Positions 26,147 through 39,300 of a stretch of DNA of 64,000 nucleotides are shown piece by piece (the first letter of the stretch is position 1; every line of letters begins with the position of its first letter). A program made the position numbers and the translations under genes. The stretch is from Apostichopus japonicus. Taxonomy: Eukaryota > Echinodermata > Holothuroidea > Aspidochirotida > Stichopodidae. The notes below the pieces were generated by a model. It saw only the letters and a list, made by a program, of their open reading frames with translations. It was not told the origin of the DNA and did no database searches. The stretch covers positions 9,399,713 to 9,463,712 of the forward strand of contig NC_092574.1 in assembly GCF_037975245.1 (NCBI RefSeq), in the 5' to 3' direction.

Positions 26147-27904
26147 ATACCCTTTAAATGTAATAGTCCAAGAATATTTCTTGAGCCAGTGGCAACTGAT
26201 AGGAGTTCAAAGTTGTGGCGGATTGGTTGCATGGTGGCGGGGTGGGGGGGGGGGGGGTGCTGGGAGAGAAATTCGAACCTTCCCGAGAGTAGGGGCATGA
26301 ATCTTTAATCACTCAACCGCGCCGCCTTTGCGTACGCAACTGTTTACAGTTATGTTGGTTTTCAAGACTTTCACATTTAACATATGCTTATCTCTACAAT
26401 GCTCCATTAAGATTAATTGATGATGACATCAGCTCCTCAACTAGAACGTCATATTAACAACAGTCTGAGCACGATTGAATGATTATTCAGCGCCATTTTT
26501 CCAGGCTCTATCTTCTTTGGTGACTTTTTTTTTTTTTTATAAAGCAACAGATAGCATAAGGAAGTATCCAACAATACAACATAGGCCGAACACTTGATCT
26601 TATTTTCAATTTAAAAATCATCAAGATACAATTATACAGATGATATAAATAATTGTTGCGTTTTTCGCGTTCCAAACTTATACGTTGACTCGAAACTTAG
26701 TTTCTGGCACTGTTCAAGCAATCAATGTAGATCTTTGATGTAGCTGACTTCGCATGAAATTAGGGTATCGTATAATCTCCCTTGTAAGTATGAGCGCCAT
26801 TTGGCCTAAAGCTTTGGTTAAGGTTGCATATCATTTCCTTAGCTTCTGACAGTTATCGTATGGTTACTGATTGGAAGTTAAGCTTTGGTCTACAGACCTT
26901 CTACGGCAGCATTCATACATGTACCAATTCGACGAATCGAAATAGCCTAACAATAACACTACCTGTACTGTAGGCTGTAGCCTTGTGCAGGCATCCATTT
27001 AAAATGACCTTGAAGGATCACTCCACAGCACAGAATTTCTGTGCTCCATAGCACAGAATTGCCATATCGCACATGCTGACAACACTACGCTTTGCAGCTA
27101 TTTGACGGTCTCTTGTGCCATCTTAGTCGTAAAGTTGAGTCTCGTCTATCCGACATGCTCTGTCAGTGATTAACCTCCACTATGTATCACGATCTTGCGC
27201 AAGGTTTATTGCTTCCTCGAAATTATTAATGTTAACGTCCTTAAATTGAGACTTTATTTTTCCAAGCAAGGTAGTCACGGGCCTGTGTGCTTTTTACGTG
27301 CAAAGAAACGGACACGGACCAAAGGTCAACAAAACCAAAAACAATCCCAGTCACGGGCCTTCCTACTGGTTTAGCAGTATGTCTCAATACTTAAAGATAC
27401 CAAAACAGTGACTCGCGCAAAGGATGCCTATGTAGTACGTTATGGTAATGACGGTTCAAAGAAATCCTGATCTTATCGTCAAAATACCTTTCACATGTGC
27501 ATACTTTAAGATGTCATGAATGACAATTTATCACTTCATAACCTCAAAAAGAATGCATACATTTACCACAAACATTTAATTTGCTTGGAATGTACAAGGT
27601 TTCTGTCGTGTTGCATCGCACTAGATTCTTACTTGGCAATTTCAAATCAGTTAGGCCCATATAGGCCTACTGCACAAACAGCAAGAGCAGACTGTCATCT
27701 CATTCCCAACAAATTTTGTTATCACCAGTACTTGAGTTGAGTTCTACTTTCCCATCCTAGCAATAGCCTCTAGAGGCCTAGTTACTACAGTACTAACATA
27801 ATACAACGTTAACTTTATCGATGCACTAGAAGATGACTTTTTCATGTTTGCTAATACTTAGTAGTTTGTACCAGTAGTTTTTGTCTTAAACTCCAGAAGT
27901 TACA
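26147..27904. other. No gene recognised
   Basis: Contains a poly-G run (26245-26257), a poly-T run (26525-26539) and a duplicated CACAGAATT pair near 27030-27060. A CAGTCACGGGCC-like motif occurs at about 27275 and 27350 around an unassigned stretch. No exon supported. Confidence 0.45.
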
Positions 27905-28060
27905 AAAAGTGTGAATGGGTTTAAGAATGCTTCGGACAAGCGCTTAAAGCATTGTAATCGGGTCTGATTTTTTGTGTCCTTTTTTTTCCAACTCCTATAT
28001 GGTCCATGATAGGGACTTGAGTGTCCTTCCTGATCCCTTTTTTTGTACTAAACTAGTACT
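27905..28060 (+). mobile_element. 3' end relic of the CR1/jockey-like family
   Basis: Matches, in opposite orientation, the sub-terminal part of the element at 2660-2770: GGACAAGCGCTTAA, then CATTGTAATCGGGTCTGAT, then CTTCCTGATCC and a poly-T. It ends in short ACTACTACT repeats. Only the non-coding 3' tail is present. Confidence 0.5.
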
Positions 28061-31000
28061 ACTACTACTACAAGTTAACTTGTAGCTAGGTCTATGCTAT
28101 TGCCTGTCATGTCACTGCCAATGAAATACAAAAGGACAGATGCAGTCTAGCGGTAATGTAATACTGAACGATGAAATCTTCGGTAACATCCTACGAGTTG
28201 TATCTTTGTCCAGTTAAATATCAATTTCTTGGCACCTTGAAAACGTTAAACGCGCAGTATGTTTTCAGTAGATGGTACTGACAGTACAGATGGAGCAGCA
28301 ACAGACTGTTTGAACATGTTAAAAATTTTGCTTTCTTTTCCGCATACATATACCCTTAGATGTGTCTCACAATTCTGTGTATTATTTTTATTTATATATT
28401 TTAAGAATATCATACAATCTGGAAAATTAGTTGGACACTTCATTGCCTTATGTTAAGACTCTACGTAAAGAAGTAGTGTTGGTTGAAGTCTTTGCGTGAA
28501 CTGTTGGTCTTCAATTTATTGCAAGCTACAATCCGGAACTGGCTTCTATGTTTCATTAATTTCTGTGCTCCACAGTAGGAAAATTTTACCAAGCATCGAC
28601 GATCATTTGATGTGCTCCCAGGTGCTACTCTCATAATATTTAACCCTTTATCAGTTTGTTAAGATAGGTATTCTGTAGACAACAGAACGCCAAGTAGTTA
28701 CAGGCATTTACAGTTAGTTTGAGAATAATTGCATAGGTTTGGATGATAATGTTGTTGAGATTAACTTTCAGTTTCATAAAAATCTTGATCTGCATGGACC
28801 CTGGCTGCTATTCGAACATCTACAGTACTGTCAGAGTCTTATCATATCATACACGCTTGTTTACATGCAAAAACGGCAAGGATCCTTGTGTTGCTAAGGA
28901 ACGAAAAATCCCATCATCTGCTGTAATTTATGTACAGACCTGATTAGTGTTCCAGCTGCAGTCGACTGTTTGAAAGAAAATACTCAAACTAACAATTTTG
29001 GAAATGAAAACTGCGGTTAACATTGGGGACATGTACCACTTAGCTAGACTAGACTAGATGTTTGCTTAGCTTCACAAAAATATGGTAGCTACCTGTATGA
29101 AAACATGACATAAGTTGTTGTAGAATGTACAATCAAGGGGTACTACGTATAAGAGTTGAGTCCTACAAGGGAGCATGTCACATGACTCTCCATGGTCGGT
29201 CCATTGTTTTGAGCATCTCCTCATTGACATTGTCGGTCCAGGTTAATTTATTCGCTGATTTGTATCTAGGCATATGTAGCTTGAGTAAGGCCTAACAAGA
29301 AACTAACAAGAATACCTGAAAAATGACAGGGGCGCAATGCCAGTTTGAGTTAAACATGTGGCTTCCCAAATAGTAGGCCAGTTCTATACCTCATTTAGAC
29401 CAAACTTTTGATGGTAGCCCTAACTGTTACTGTTAGCTCTTAGGTCCACTGTGTTGCAACTGTTGCAACTGTTGCAACTGTAAATTGTGCAAGCACTGGT
29501 ACTGTAATAGCATAACGTTACAGTAAGGCCTTCTCCGAAAATATTTTGTTTTTGATACTTTTAGTGGTCTAATGTTATTAATTTACAGGTTTGGGCAAAG
29601 TTGAAGTTTATTTCTGTAACTGACAGTCTTAAAATTAATTTATAAATGAAAAGCTAAACATAGAGCCTAGGATAAACTTTTACCTAACCTATCATAGTTG
29701 TTGTTCGTAGGATTTGTTAAATACCTGTAAGGGTGATCACTGTAATATTCTTGATAATAAAATTTTACACAAGAGATGATTCAAAGAGGAGTTATTATTG
29801 CTTTGACTTCTATATTCAGAGTGTCTCATTACCCACTTCTGACACCATGTAATATTCTTGATGATAATGATACAAGAGATGATTCAAAGAGGAGGTTTTA
29901 TTGCTTTGACTTCTGTATTCAGAGTGTCTCATTATACACACTCATTGTTCTTAACTACTTCTACTAACATGCGTCATATGTCATATACAAACATTCCTAC
30001 TGTAAGAGTGACCACAGCCCTAGGCTTCTTAGGGTAGGTTGGTGGTTACAATAACAGGACATATTGTGGTTGCTAAAGGGTGGTGTAAAATACAATAAGT
30101 ATAGAATGAGTCCAATATGTTACAATCACTCATGCTACTTATCTACCATTGATTATCCAAGCATTTAAATAGTTAAGTGCACAGAGTATCCAATCTTCAT
30201 AGAAATAAGCATTACATTCTTGTTGTAGGGAACCAGCCTAGCTAACACTCCTCTATAGTATCTGTTCAGACAGGCTATGCCTTACATAATTTACAGACAA
30301 AATCTTGGATTGTTACTCTTTGCTGTATGTACAAGTTTTCTACATATCATACATTCACCTGTTATATAGTGTAATAGTATGTAACACCATGTAGTATTGT
30401 ACTGTAGGTGTACAACTGGTGCTGTTTAGGATTATGGCATATGTTCTACTGTATGCTGTACTGACTCACTGGGTGAGGTTACTGTTAACTTTATGATCAT
30501 GCGTTATGCTCCCCTTGTATTGTATTACTGTGTGACCTGCCCAGGTTAGGTCACAAGTGTCTAATTAATGTACCTTGTTATAGTACATGTTGATAATATC
30601 TAGAATAAACAGAGTTGATCCAGTCTTCAGAGTGTGAACAGATTCTCTTTGCTTCTCTCACTACCCCACTCTACCCCTAACTGTATTAAACTGATCATCA
30701 TGGAGGTAGGTAGCCTACCACTTCATTTTTCATTGATGAACTTCTAGAGGACTGGACCGCAAGGAGCATTGTCAATGATGAGTGGATCCTGTTATTACAC
30801 TAAGAGCAACTGTAGAGTACTGTACTCTGCAAAAACGGTGGTCTACGTATTTCATAATCATCTATGATATTATTTTAAGTTATAGTCATTTTGGGGGAAG
30901 TTGAGTGTATTATTATTTCCACAGTACAGTGAGTTATCACTTACTGTAGGTCTTTGATTAGTTTATTCAATTAACACAATATATGAATTAGTACATATAG

Positions 31001-31595
31001 TGGGGGGAGCTTGTTTTGGTATTTAGGACCAAATATGAGTGTAGCTACAGTCTCTGATGAAGTAACAGAATAGAAAAGGTTTTCTGCCAAATTTCTCTGC
31101 TGACGTGCAATGGCATGAAAAGAAGTGGGGTTAAAGCCTGAATGCTTTGTAAACAATACTAAATTACAAACAAGAACATGATTGGACTTCATACTCTGTG
31201 TGTGGATCCACCTTACAGGAATGTTGTGTCAACACTGGTATGGTCTCACATGAAGGGTGGCCAGGAATCATTGGTTTTACCTAAAATTGGAAAAAAAGGT
31301 GAAGAACTCATAAAAAGTGGAAAATGAAGCAGACCTGCAGTTAGAGTAAGACTAACTACTTTGTGACATGATCAAAGGGGAATTTGACTTTCTCAATCCC
31401 TGTCTCAGGAGCCCCCCCCCCAATCTTTCTCCTCCACCTTAGCAAAGAACAAGAATGCCTTGCACCAGAAGACTTCTCATAGTTTGTGTCAGTATTCAGA
31501 AGTTACTCATAGGTACCTTATATGGTTTAGCATGATCAGCATTGGCCATACAACCCAACATTAAATCACATTGATGTAAATCACTGATTTAAGTC
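28061..31595. other. No gene recognised; two small tandem duplications
   Basis: A TGTTGCAAC unit is repeated three times at 29452-29478. A roughly 101-bp segment starting GTAATATTCTTGATAAT is tandemly duplicated at 29740-29940. No splice-bounded coding exon was recognised. Confidence 0.45.
29740..29940. repeat. About 101-bp tandem duplication
   Basis: Two diverged copies, each with CAAGAGATGATTCAAAGAGG and TTCAGAGTGTCTCATTA. Confidence 0.8.
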
Positions 31596-32040
31596 AATGG
31601 TTTCTTTATTCCTTGCCGGAGGCAAAAGGAATCTTTGCAGTGGTGATGGTGTGTGTGTATGGGTGGGTGTGTGTGTGTAAATGCGACCCCCGCTTGTAAA
31701 TAGGATACGGTATGTCAAAAACTACATCTTGATTCAATCATTCAAGATTGATCTTCATACTTGGTATCCAGATCCTGCTTGGCCAGTACAAGAAACCCTT
31801 TTGAAATTGGTATATATAGGTCAAATGTCATTTGAGGTCAATGAAGGTCAAAAGTCTGAAAACCTTGTAATCACGTTAACTCAAATAGTACATCTTGATT
31901 GATCTTCATTCTTAGTATGTACAGTAGATCCTGCTTGGTGAGTACAAGACCACTGTTGAAAATTGGTGGAGGTTCAAAGGTCATTTGAGGTTGAGATACA
32001 CCCTGTACCTCAAAGTCTGAAACCCTTATACCCAGGCATT
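31596..32040 (+). repeat. Dispersed repeat with TTCCTTGCCGGAGGC
   Basis: Starts TTTATTCCTTGCCGGAGGCA, continues with a GT-rich run and AAGGTCAAATGTCATTTGAG/AAGGTCAAAAGTCTGA phrases. The same order of blocks occurs at 53815-54080, which shows a dispersed family. The second half here is internally duplicated (the ACATCTTGATT to GAGGTC block appears twice). Class unknown; no coding capacity. Confidence 0.6.
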
Positions 32041-34780
32041 TTGTACATATATAATACAGTACAGTTTGATTGAGTCACATACCGATACAGTAGAGACCTG
32101 TATACTTCTAGAAAAGAGTTAAACATACACATGTTCCTTAGTTTCTTGCTTTCAGAACGCTAACAAATATAACTTCACACCATCTTCACTTCATCAACAT
32201 TCATTTTTGATTTTGATTTCCTAAAGATTTAAAAGCAATTTAAAATGACGTAATATAGTATTTATAGTCATCTTGTGTTGTGACTTGAAGCAGAGAGGTG
32301 TATTTACTCTATGTTCTGTAATCGTGTTCGCATTTACTGGTCACAAACGTACCTTTCACATACTAGTAACTAGATCAGATCATGAAATTGGCCAAATTCT
32401 AGCCCTTTGACCAGTGTTTTTCTCATGTTTGATGTTTTCAGGCAGTCGGTTGTACTTCATATATAGTACTATGATTATGTAACCCTTGTGCAATTGGTAC
32501 AAGTTAATTCATTAGTATAATTACTCTATTTTTATATGTCCGATAAACAGAGTACTAGTGCTCCTTGATGAAAGCGGTATAAGATATCCATCAATATAGC
32601 AGCTTGGTTTCTTATATAACCAGATAACTGTTTATTTTTTTTTTTGAGGGGTTACTATGTCCCTGGATCAGCATTGCAGTAAAATGCACTGTAACCGGCA
32701 CATCTGGTTTGTATGTGCTGTACATTTTCACCCCAAAATATGGCTATACCATAAGAAGCTTTAAAGATAAGAGCTTCTTGTTGACAGTGATAACAAATGA
32801 GATAGGTAAACCCAGGACATTCTGTTGCTGGATTCAGATAGCAAATAGAATTGATATCTCTTCACAGTAGGGAATGTTATAATCTTCAAGTAAAATAAGT
32901 GTCTGTACAGTGGAGAGCTGGGAGCTTTCTTCTTCAATCTTGTTAGTTAATAGTATTAATTATCTCAAGAGTGGAGTATGAGTGTAAGACTTTGTTACAA
33001 ACATCTGTATGAACACGTGAAGTTGTAATAAATAGCCATTTCTGTTGGAATCTAATCGATTGTTGTCGAGCCAAGGAAATACCAATTGATGTAAAATATA
33101 TATTTATAAACAAAATATATGTAAATTTGTAACAATGTAAACATATTCATACAAATATACATGTTACACTATAATAACAAATTAAATGTTCTACATATAT
33201 GGAAGATGGCTCACCATTAATATACATGACTGGAATAATTAGACAATAAGTTATAGTTTTAGTGATGTTGTATGGGATAAAAAGTATAAAAGTATGGGAT
33301 AAATTAAGAAGTTGTGAGCAGTTAGAGAATTATATATCAACATCGCACTAAAAGCTTCTTTGAATTTGGTCATCATTAGGGTAATCAAATTTGTGGACTA
33401 CAGTAGTTACAAAATTCATGTCTAGGATGTTTGGATACAATTTATTCAAAGGACAAAGAGGCAGGCCAATCAAAGGGGAAATAAGAGGGTGAATCATAGG
33501 GCAAAGAGGAGGGCAAATCAAATAATGGCCACCCATATCCAAACTACACTGTAGCCACAATTCTTTTTATTTTCTATCATAATTTGTTGAACAATGTTGG
33601 AAATCTTTTACCCATCAGTTTATCCAAAAATCTGGCAGTTATTCTTCAGGAAGCCAAGCTACTGTTTATTTATGGTGAACAATTATTCCACTATGATGAA
33701 TGTATCCAGACTGTATATCATGTTTATGATTTTGGCAAAGATTCACCTCGTAAATGAAGGCTAAACTATTGAAACATCGTAAAAATGCCAATGTGTACAA
33801 CTGCAGCACCATTAAACAGTGTATAAACTGTGTCAGTTCAAATATATGTGACAGGAAGGAAGTTTATGTATTAAAAACAATACAGATGCCAGTGATGACT
33901 GCCTATATAGTCACAGAGGAGAAATAAAGGCAAGATCTGCCTAAATATCCTGAATAATGTTCAGCGATACATGTGCCGTTATTATTATCATTACTGACAG
34001 CAAGAGAGAGAAAACTGCTGATATCACACACAGTATCTTTTGTGGTGGAAAAGGAACTTTTGATAAATCCACAGTTACAGACTTACTGTAGGTTTCTAGG
34101 CAAGACCACAGACTCTATTTGGTTTTTTTTTTTTTTGTCACATCCTCTTTGATGAGTATCTGTGATTGATCGTTTCTACATAATTGTAAAATGAGCTGGC
34201 ATTACAGTGATGTGAACTTGTGAGTAATTAAAATAATTCTCAGAGATTTACCTACTTCTTGTTCCATAAGTCCCTGTAAATTACCCACTAGCTAAACTAC
34301 TGTGTCTCCAGCCTAGATAGTCATTTAAAAAAAAATGTCTAAACCAAATGCTAAGTGAAAATGCTACAAAGGTTAAATGACTTCTTGTGGTTGAAGTTGA
34401 ACTGAAGGCGGCCAAGCCCTGTAATAAAATGGCCAAATATTTGCCCATAATATTCTGACATTTTCTAAATCACTATATTGTAAGCTAAATATGTAAAAAA
34501 AAAAAAAAATAGGCTCCCTACACAGTTTGAGGTTTTTCTGGTGGTAATTTTTTGTTTTATTTGCTGGTATGTGAAATGACTGTCTCTTTATGATGCAGTA
34601 TCTAGATACTGTTTATATTGCTCTGTATGTGATTCATCTGATAGCTTTTGGGACTTTGCCCTCTACATTGTTTGCTTGTCAGGTGTGGTAGCTTTTGGCT
34701 GGTGGTCTACAAATTAAATTGCACACTGCAGTTAGGGTTAAGAGCTTCAACTACATCTTCAGAAAGGACTCGTTGAGAAG
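32041..34780. other. No gene recognised
   Basis: AT-rich. Holds a poly-T run (32632-32645), a second (34120-34137) and a poly-A run (34496-34510). It could contain the promoter of the downstream M6 gene. Confidence 0.4.
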
Positions 34781-34843
34781 CTGATTTACGAAGGACATAT
34801 TTGTCTGTTAGCCAGCACACAAAAAAAACAAGAGAAACAATAA

Positions 34844-35046
34844 GGAAGACAGTTTGGAAAAAATTGTACTGTGAGTACTGGCATTATTTTAGTTCTTACT
34901 GATACGTTTTTATCGTTGAAGAATTCTTAACAGTTCTCGTTCCTGAAGACATTTTTGGAGAAGTTGTACTGTGAGTACTGGCATTATTTTAGTCCCTTAC
35001 TGATAGGTTTATATTGTTGAAGAATTCTTAACAGTTCTCATTTCTG
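34844..35046 (+). repeat. 100-bp tandem duplication carrying a donor-like site
   Basis: Two copies exactly 100 bases apart, each with TTGTACTGTGAGTACTGGCA and a shared TTGAAGAATTCTTAACAGTT tail. GTACT|gtgagt at 34871 and 34971 is a good 5' splice-site consensus. If an untranslated first exon of the M6 gene ends here, its junction is duplicated as in the downstream exons; this is inference. Confidence 0.6.
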
Positions 35047-35609
35047 TTAACTTTTGATCCTGGTGCTATTTAATTAGTAAGTACGTAAGTGATATTCTGT
35101 TACAACAGTTAACTCTTGCCTGCTGCAATCGCATACACTAAATACATATATGCGTGCTGTTCATGCTATTTTTAGTACGCAGGTGGGATAGATGTCGAAC
35201 CACATAAACCTGTAATAATGCGTTAAATTTGTAGAACACTCCCAGTCGGGAAATTTCTATGATTAATTCTGGGTTGGATACTACTGTACTATATGGCTGT
35301 GCACTGGTTATCGAGGCAATTATAAGTGGAACGTCAGTGTTACATTTTACGTATTAGATTGGTTTAACTCAGTGTAATTGGTTTTGTGTTCAACTTAGAT
35401 TGTTGTTCTTAAACATGGTTCCTATGGTTGTTCTAAAGCGGGTAAACTAAAGGTTTGGCAAAGTTTACAAATTCAAATTTAATTGTTGTTGCACTGTTAG
35501 TATCTGTACAGTAGTTCCCATTGCCCAAGGAGATACAACATTTGGTCACTGTGGCAACGGAAATTTGATAGATTTTGGTAGACTTTCATTTAGTTTTTTT
35601 TCAATGGTA

Positions 35610-36210
35610 CAGTAACAAGATATGTTGTATCAGTAATATATATGATCAGTTGTATCATTAACATGATATGTATGTATATCAGTAATATGATATGTTTCAT
35701 CAGTAATAGGATTTGTTGTATCAGTAGTATGATTTGTTGTATCAGTAATATGATTTGTTTAATCAGTAGTATGATATGTTGTATCAGTAACATGATTGGT
35801 TGTATCATTACATGATATGTACATCAGTAATATGATATGTTTCATCAGTAATAGGATTTGTTGTATCAGTAGTATGATTTGTTGTATCAGTAATATGATT
35901 TGTTTAATCAGTACTATGATATGTTGTATCAGTAACATGATTGGTTGTATCATTACATGATATGTACATCAGTAATATGATATGTTTCATCAGTAATAGG
36001 ATTTTTTGTATCAGTAACATGATATATGTTGTATCAGTAATATGATTTGTTTTATCAGTAGTATGATATGTTATTAGTAATATTATTTGTATGTTTTATC
36101 AGTAATATGATTTTTTATCAGTAATAATGATTTGTTGTATCAGTAAGTTAACATGATATGTTGTATCAGTATTAAGATTAGTTGTACGATCAGTAACATG
36201 ATATGTTTTA
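35610..36210. repeat. 18-bp minisatellite with 146-bp higher-order period
   Basis: Iterations of a TGTATCAGTAATATGATT-like unit. A block of about eight units is itself repeated, with the phrase TTTCATCAGTAATAGGATTT at about 35694, 35840 and 35986. The array ends about 35 bases before the acceptor of the M6 start-codon exon. Open frames over it are repeat translations. Confidence 0.85.
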
Positions 36211-36240
36211 AACTTGTGTTTTTGTGCATTTTCTTTCCAG

Positions 36241-36339
36241 GACCATTGTTTAAGTGGTTGCCAAGGCAATTCTGTGGAGAGGCTGAGGGTTTTAGGTTTA
36301 TCAACATTCTTTTGCAGTACTGAAAATTCTTCAGAATGG
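36241..36339 (+). CDS. M6: M6 exon with 5' UTR and start codon (ATGG)
   Basis: Bounded by a strong acceptor (ttttctttccag) and AATGG|gtgagt. The only ATG in this 99-base exon is four bases from the donor, so it contributes Met and the first base of Gly. Vertebrate PLP1 exon 1 has the same layout, with ATGG then a phase-1 intron. The next exon here starts with GC, restoring a GGC glycine codon as in PLP1. Support is structural only, since so few codons are coding. Confidence 0.55.
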
Positions 36340-39300
36340 GTGAGTGACCACATTAAGTCCACTGACATGGTCAGTGGTTTTAAACTATAAATTGAGGTTT
36401 TTGCATGATAAAAGCCTGACTCGAGTCTACAGTATAGCAGCTTGGTGAGCTAACTTACAGTAGCATTTTGCTGTGTTAATTGTAATATCAGATAAATGAT
36501 TGCCTGTACATAGCATTTTTGGTATCATTTGTGGAAACACCAATAGAAGTGTGCATCTGTTAAAAAAACAAAAGCAAATACTGTAACCTTTTCCCACTTT
36601 TTCAGTAAGTTGAAATATATATAGTACAATTTGAAATCGTCCTGATGCCGTATATCGCCGTAACAACAGTAGCAAGAGGAACTGTACAGGTTATTGGAGG
36701 ATAGGCCACCCATAGAGCTGTGCAGTATGATCAGGCTCTAATATAGGTTACTGCATTGTAGTAGCCTACTGCAGTATCCATGGATAGTCTTTGATACATA
36801 TACTGTATGTAGCAACTTTGCGAGGTAAACTCTCCAGTTTTCTGTAACCGAGCAAATATTATACTTTACTTAAATGTATCTTGACCCTTGTTCCAGGAAA
36901 TGAAACTAAAGTTTTGTTACAGTATATATACACATATATTTTTTTTGGTACAGTAGTTTAAAGACGGGTGGGAGTTAATTGAGGAAATTCATTCAAGTGT
37001 CGAATTTTTTTTACTTTATACATACACGTAACATGTTCCCTGTATAATCATACATAATGTAAATGAGGTAATGCACATGAAACCGTGCTCTACCGAGGCA
37101 GGTTTATGTGATTTAGTAGCATCCACACGGGGTAGCGTAGTGAATAGACCTGAATGCTTTATGTTTAGAGTAAACTGTAAAATTAAAAGTTAAAAATTAA
37201 AAGTAAACTGTAAAATTAAGACATATGCTGAGACTTCTGACAGAGATGGATGTTTCCCAAGGATTCCAACAGAATAATCATTTGAAACCCTGTCAAGGTG
37301 TCGAGCATGGAAGAAACACTGGCTTATATGTCTTAAGCCTTCTCATTTTGAATGAGAGTGGGGGGGGGAGTTATGAGGCAGGTGTTACAAACACCTATTT
37401 CCTACTCCTGGGACTGCCACATAATATCCCCAACCAATGAAAGAGAGTGTACCTCACATCTGACCAACGCTCTCAAATATTGAGGGAGGTATTAAAGGCA
37501 TCTCATTCACCATCACTGTAGAGTATGTAGTACTAGCATTGGTGAGTGAAGTTGTTACAAAACCATCAATTGAAAGAGCAGAACAAAACCTCAATGCTAA
37601 ATTCCCAAACCAGAAAAACCACATTCACAGAAGACTACCAGAGCTAAAAAATGCTACAAAGAAGCCGTTTTTGAATAGGTCATCATGAGAATCTTGTTCC
37701 TGGCAGGTTTTGAACCAGGTACCTGTTGTGGAGCAGACATTTTAACCACCTCACCACGGTACCACGCCTTGCACTAAAACCCCATTGTACACCACGCCTT
37801 GACCTTGCCTTCACCGGTGGGTGGGAACATTAAAAACATTTTTTGTCAAACTCTCTGTTAATATTGCATCAAGATCGTCTTTGAATGCTGTAAGAGTTGG
37901 TACACAATAGATTTTTACACTTATTCCAATAAACACATTATGTTTTTACCAACACTTTGAAGCAGAACTTTCCCACAAAGTACAGTCTTTAGGTAATTGA
38001 CACCATTAACACGAAGACCAGTGATCATTTTCTTTCAAGTGTTGTTGAAAGAGTCGTCAATCATTGTCTTCGATAATGAGTATTTAGACATCTGACATCT
38101 TGAAGGGTTTGATTCCCACTTTTGTCCACTTGTGAGAAAATGTTTGTGTAAACCAAACATATTATTTAGTCTCCTCTTTACTGTAGTTAGATGTTTGATT
38201 GTAATACATATAATGTAAGAACAAAGGACTTCATCTTTTACCTCAAGTTATAAAAAAAAAAATTGTGGGTGTGGACAGTGGGTGTACATATGGGCAATTC
38301 CACGGTTACAGTGTGACAAAAAATACACATTTAGTCATTTCAATTTGTTTTTTCTCAGAATATCGAATGGATATCTTCAGAATAGGTTATCAGTGCAAAA
38401 GGGGCAACAATTAACTTTTGAAACATGCATAATTTTTTGGAGATTTCAATGTCAATTTTTGAATATTAATAAAAATATGCTTCGGTTACAGTGTGACATG
38501 AAAAATACCTAGGTTTTTCACCAAAATACCCTTCCTTAAAACCCTCTGAAATTAAAAGTGTACCCAAATTGGAAATACATACATTTTATCCAACATAGTC
38601 TTAACTCTCATGTGATATGAGCAAATTGACAGACTGACCATTAAAACCTGAAATATTATATCATAACTATATCAATGCATGGTTACAGTGTGACGGTTAC
38701 AGTGTGACAAAACGTTGCAACACAAGATGTATGTCACAAAAGCATGAAACATCAAGTTATATGTTCCCTAGAAACAAGTGTGAGTAGGTATTATAATAAA
38801 ATTGAAAGATAAAATGAAAATCTGTCAATAAAGAAGGAACTGTTAGTGTTATAATCTGACTAGAAGCTTTCAAATTTCCTGAAAATAGTATTAATTTTGA
38901 TATTAATTTTTCTAATTAAACTAATTTTAATCAGTATAGACAAATCATTCTGATATTATAACGTCTATAAGTGATCCCATTACGGTCTCATGGACTAGGA
39001 ATTACAGGTTACACTTGCATATTGTTTGTATGCAAATTCAAGACAGGACGATATCTGTTCGTTGGCCTCATGAATAGGGTCCTGGAAGTGGTATCTCTCA
39101 CGGTTATCCATTGTGGGTGACGGCAATTTCCTTGTGATTTGGGAAATAGCTACCTATCCATGCTTATCCATATGATCCTTAGCAACAAAGATCACTGTCA
39201 TATTTGTGCAAAACTCTACCACACCATCATCCACATTTTCTTCTTGAACTTGAGCAACATAGGCCAGAGGTCTTCTTTGCTCCCATATACTCAACCAACA

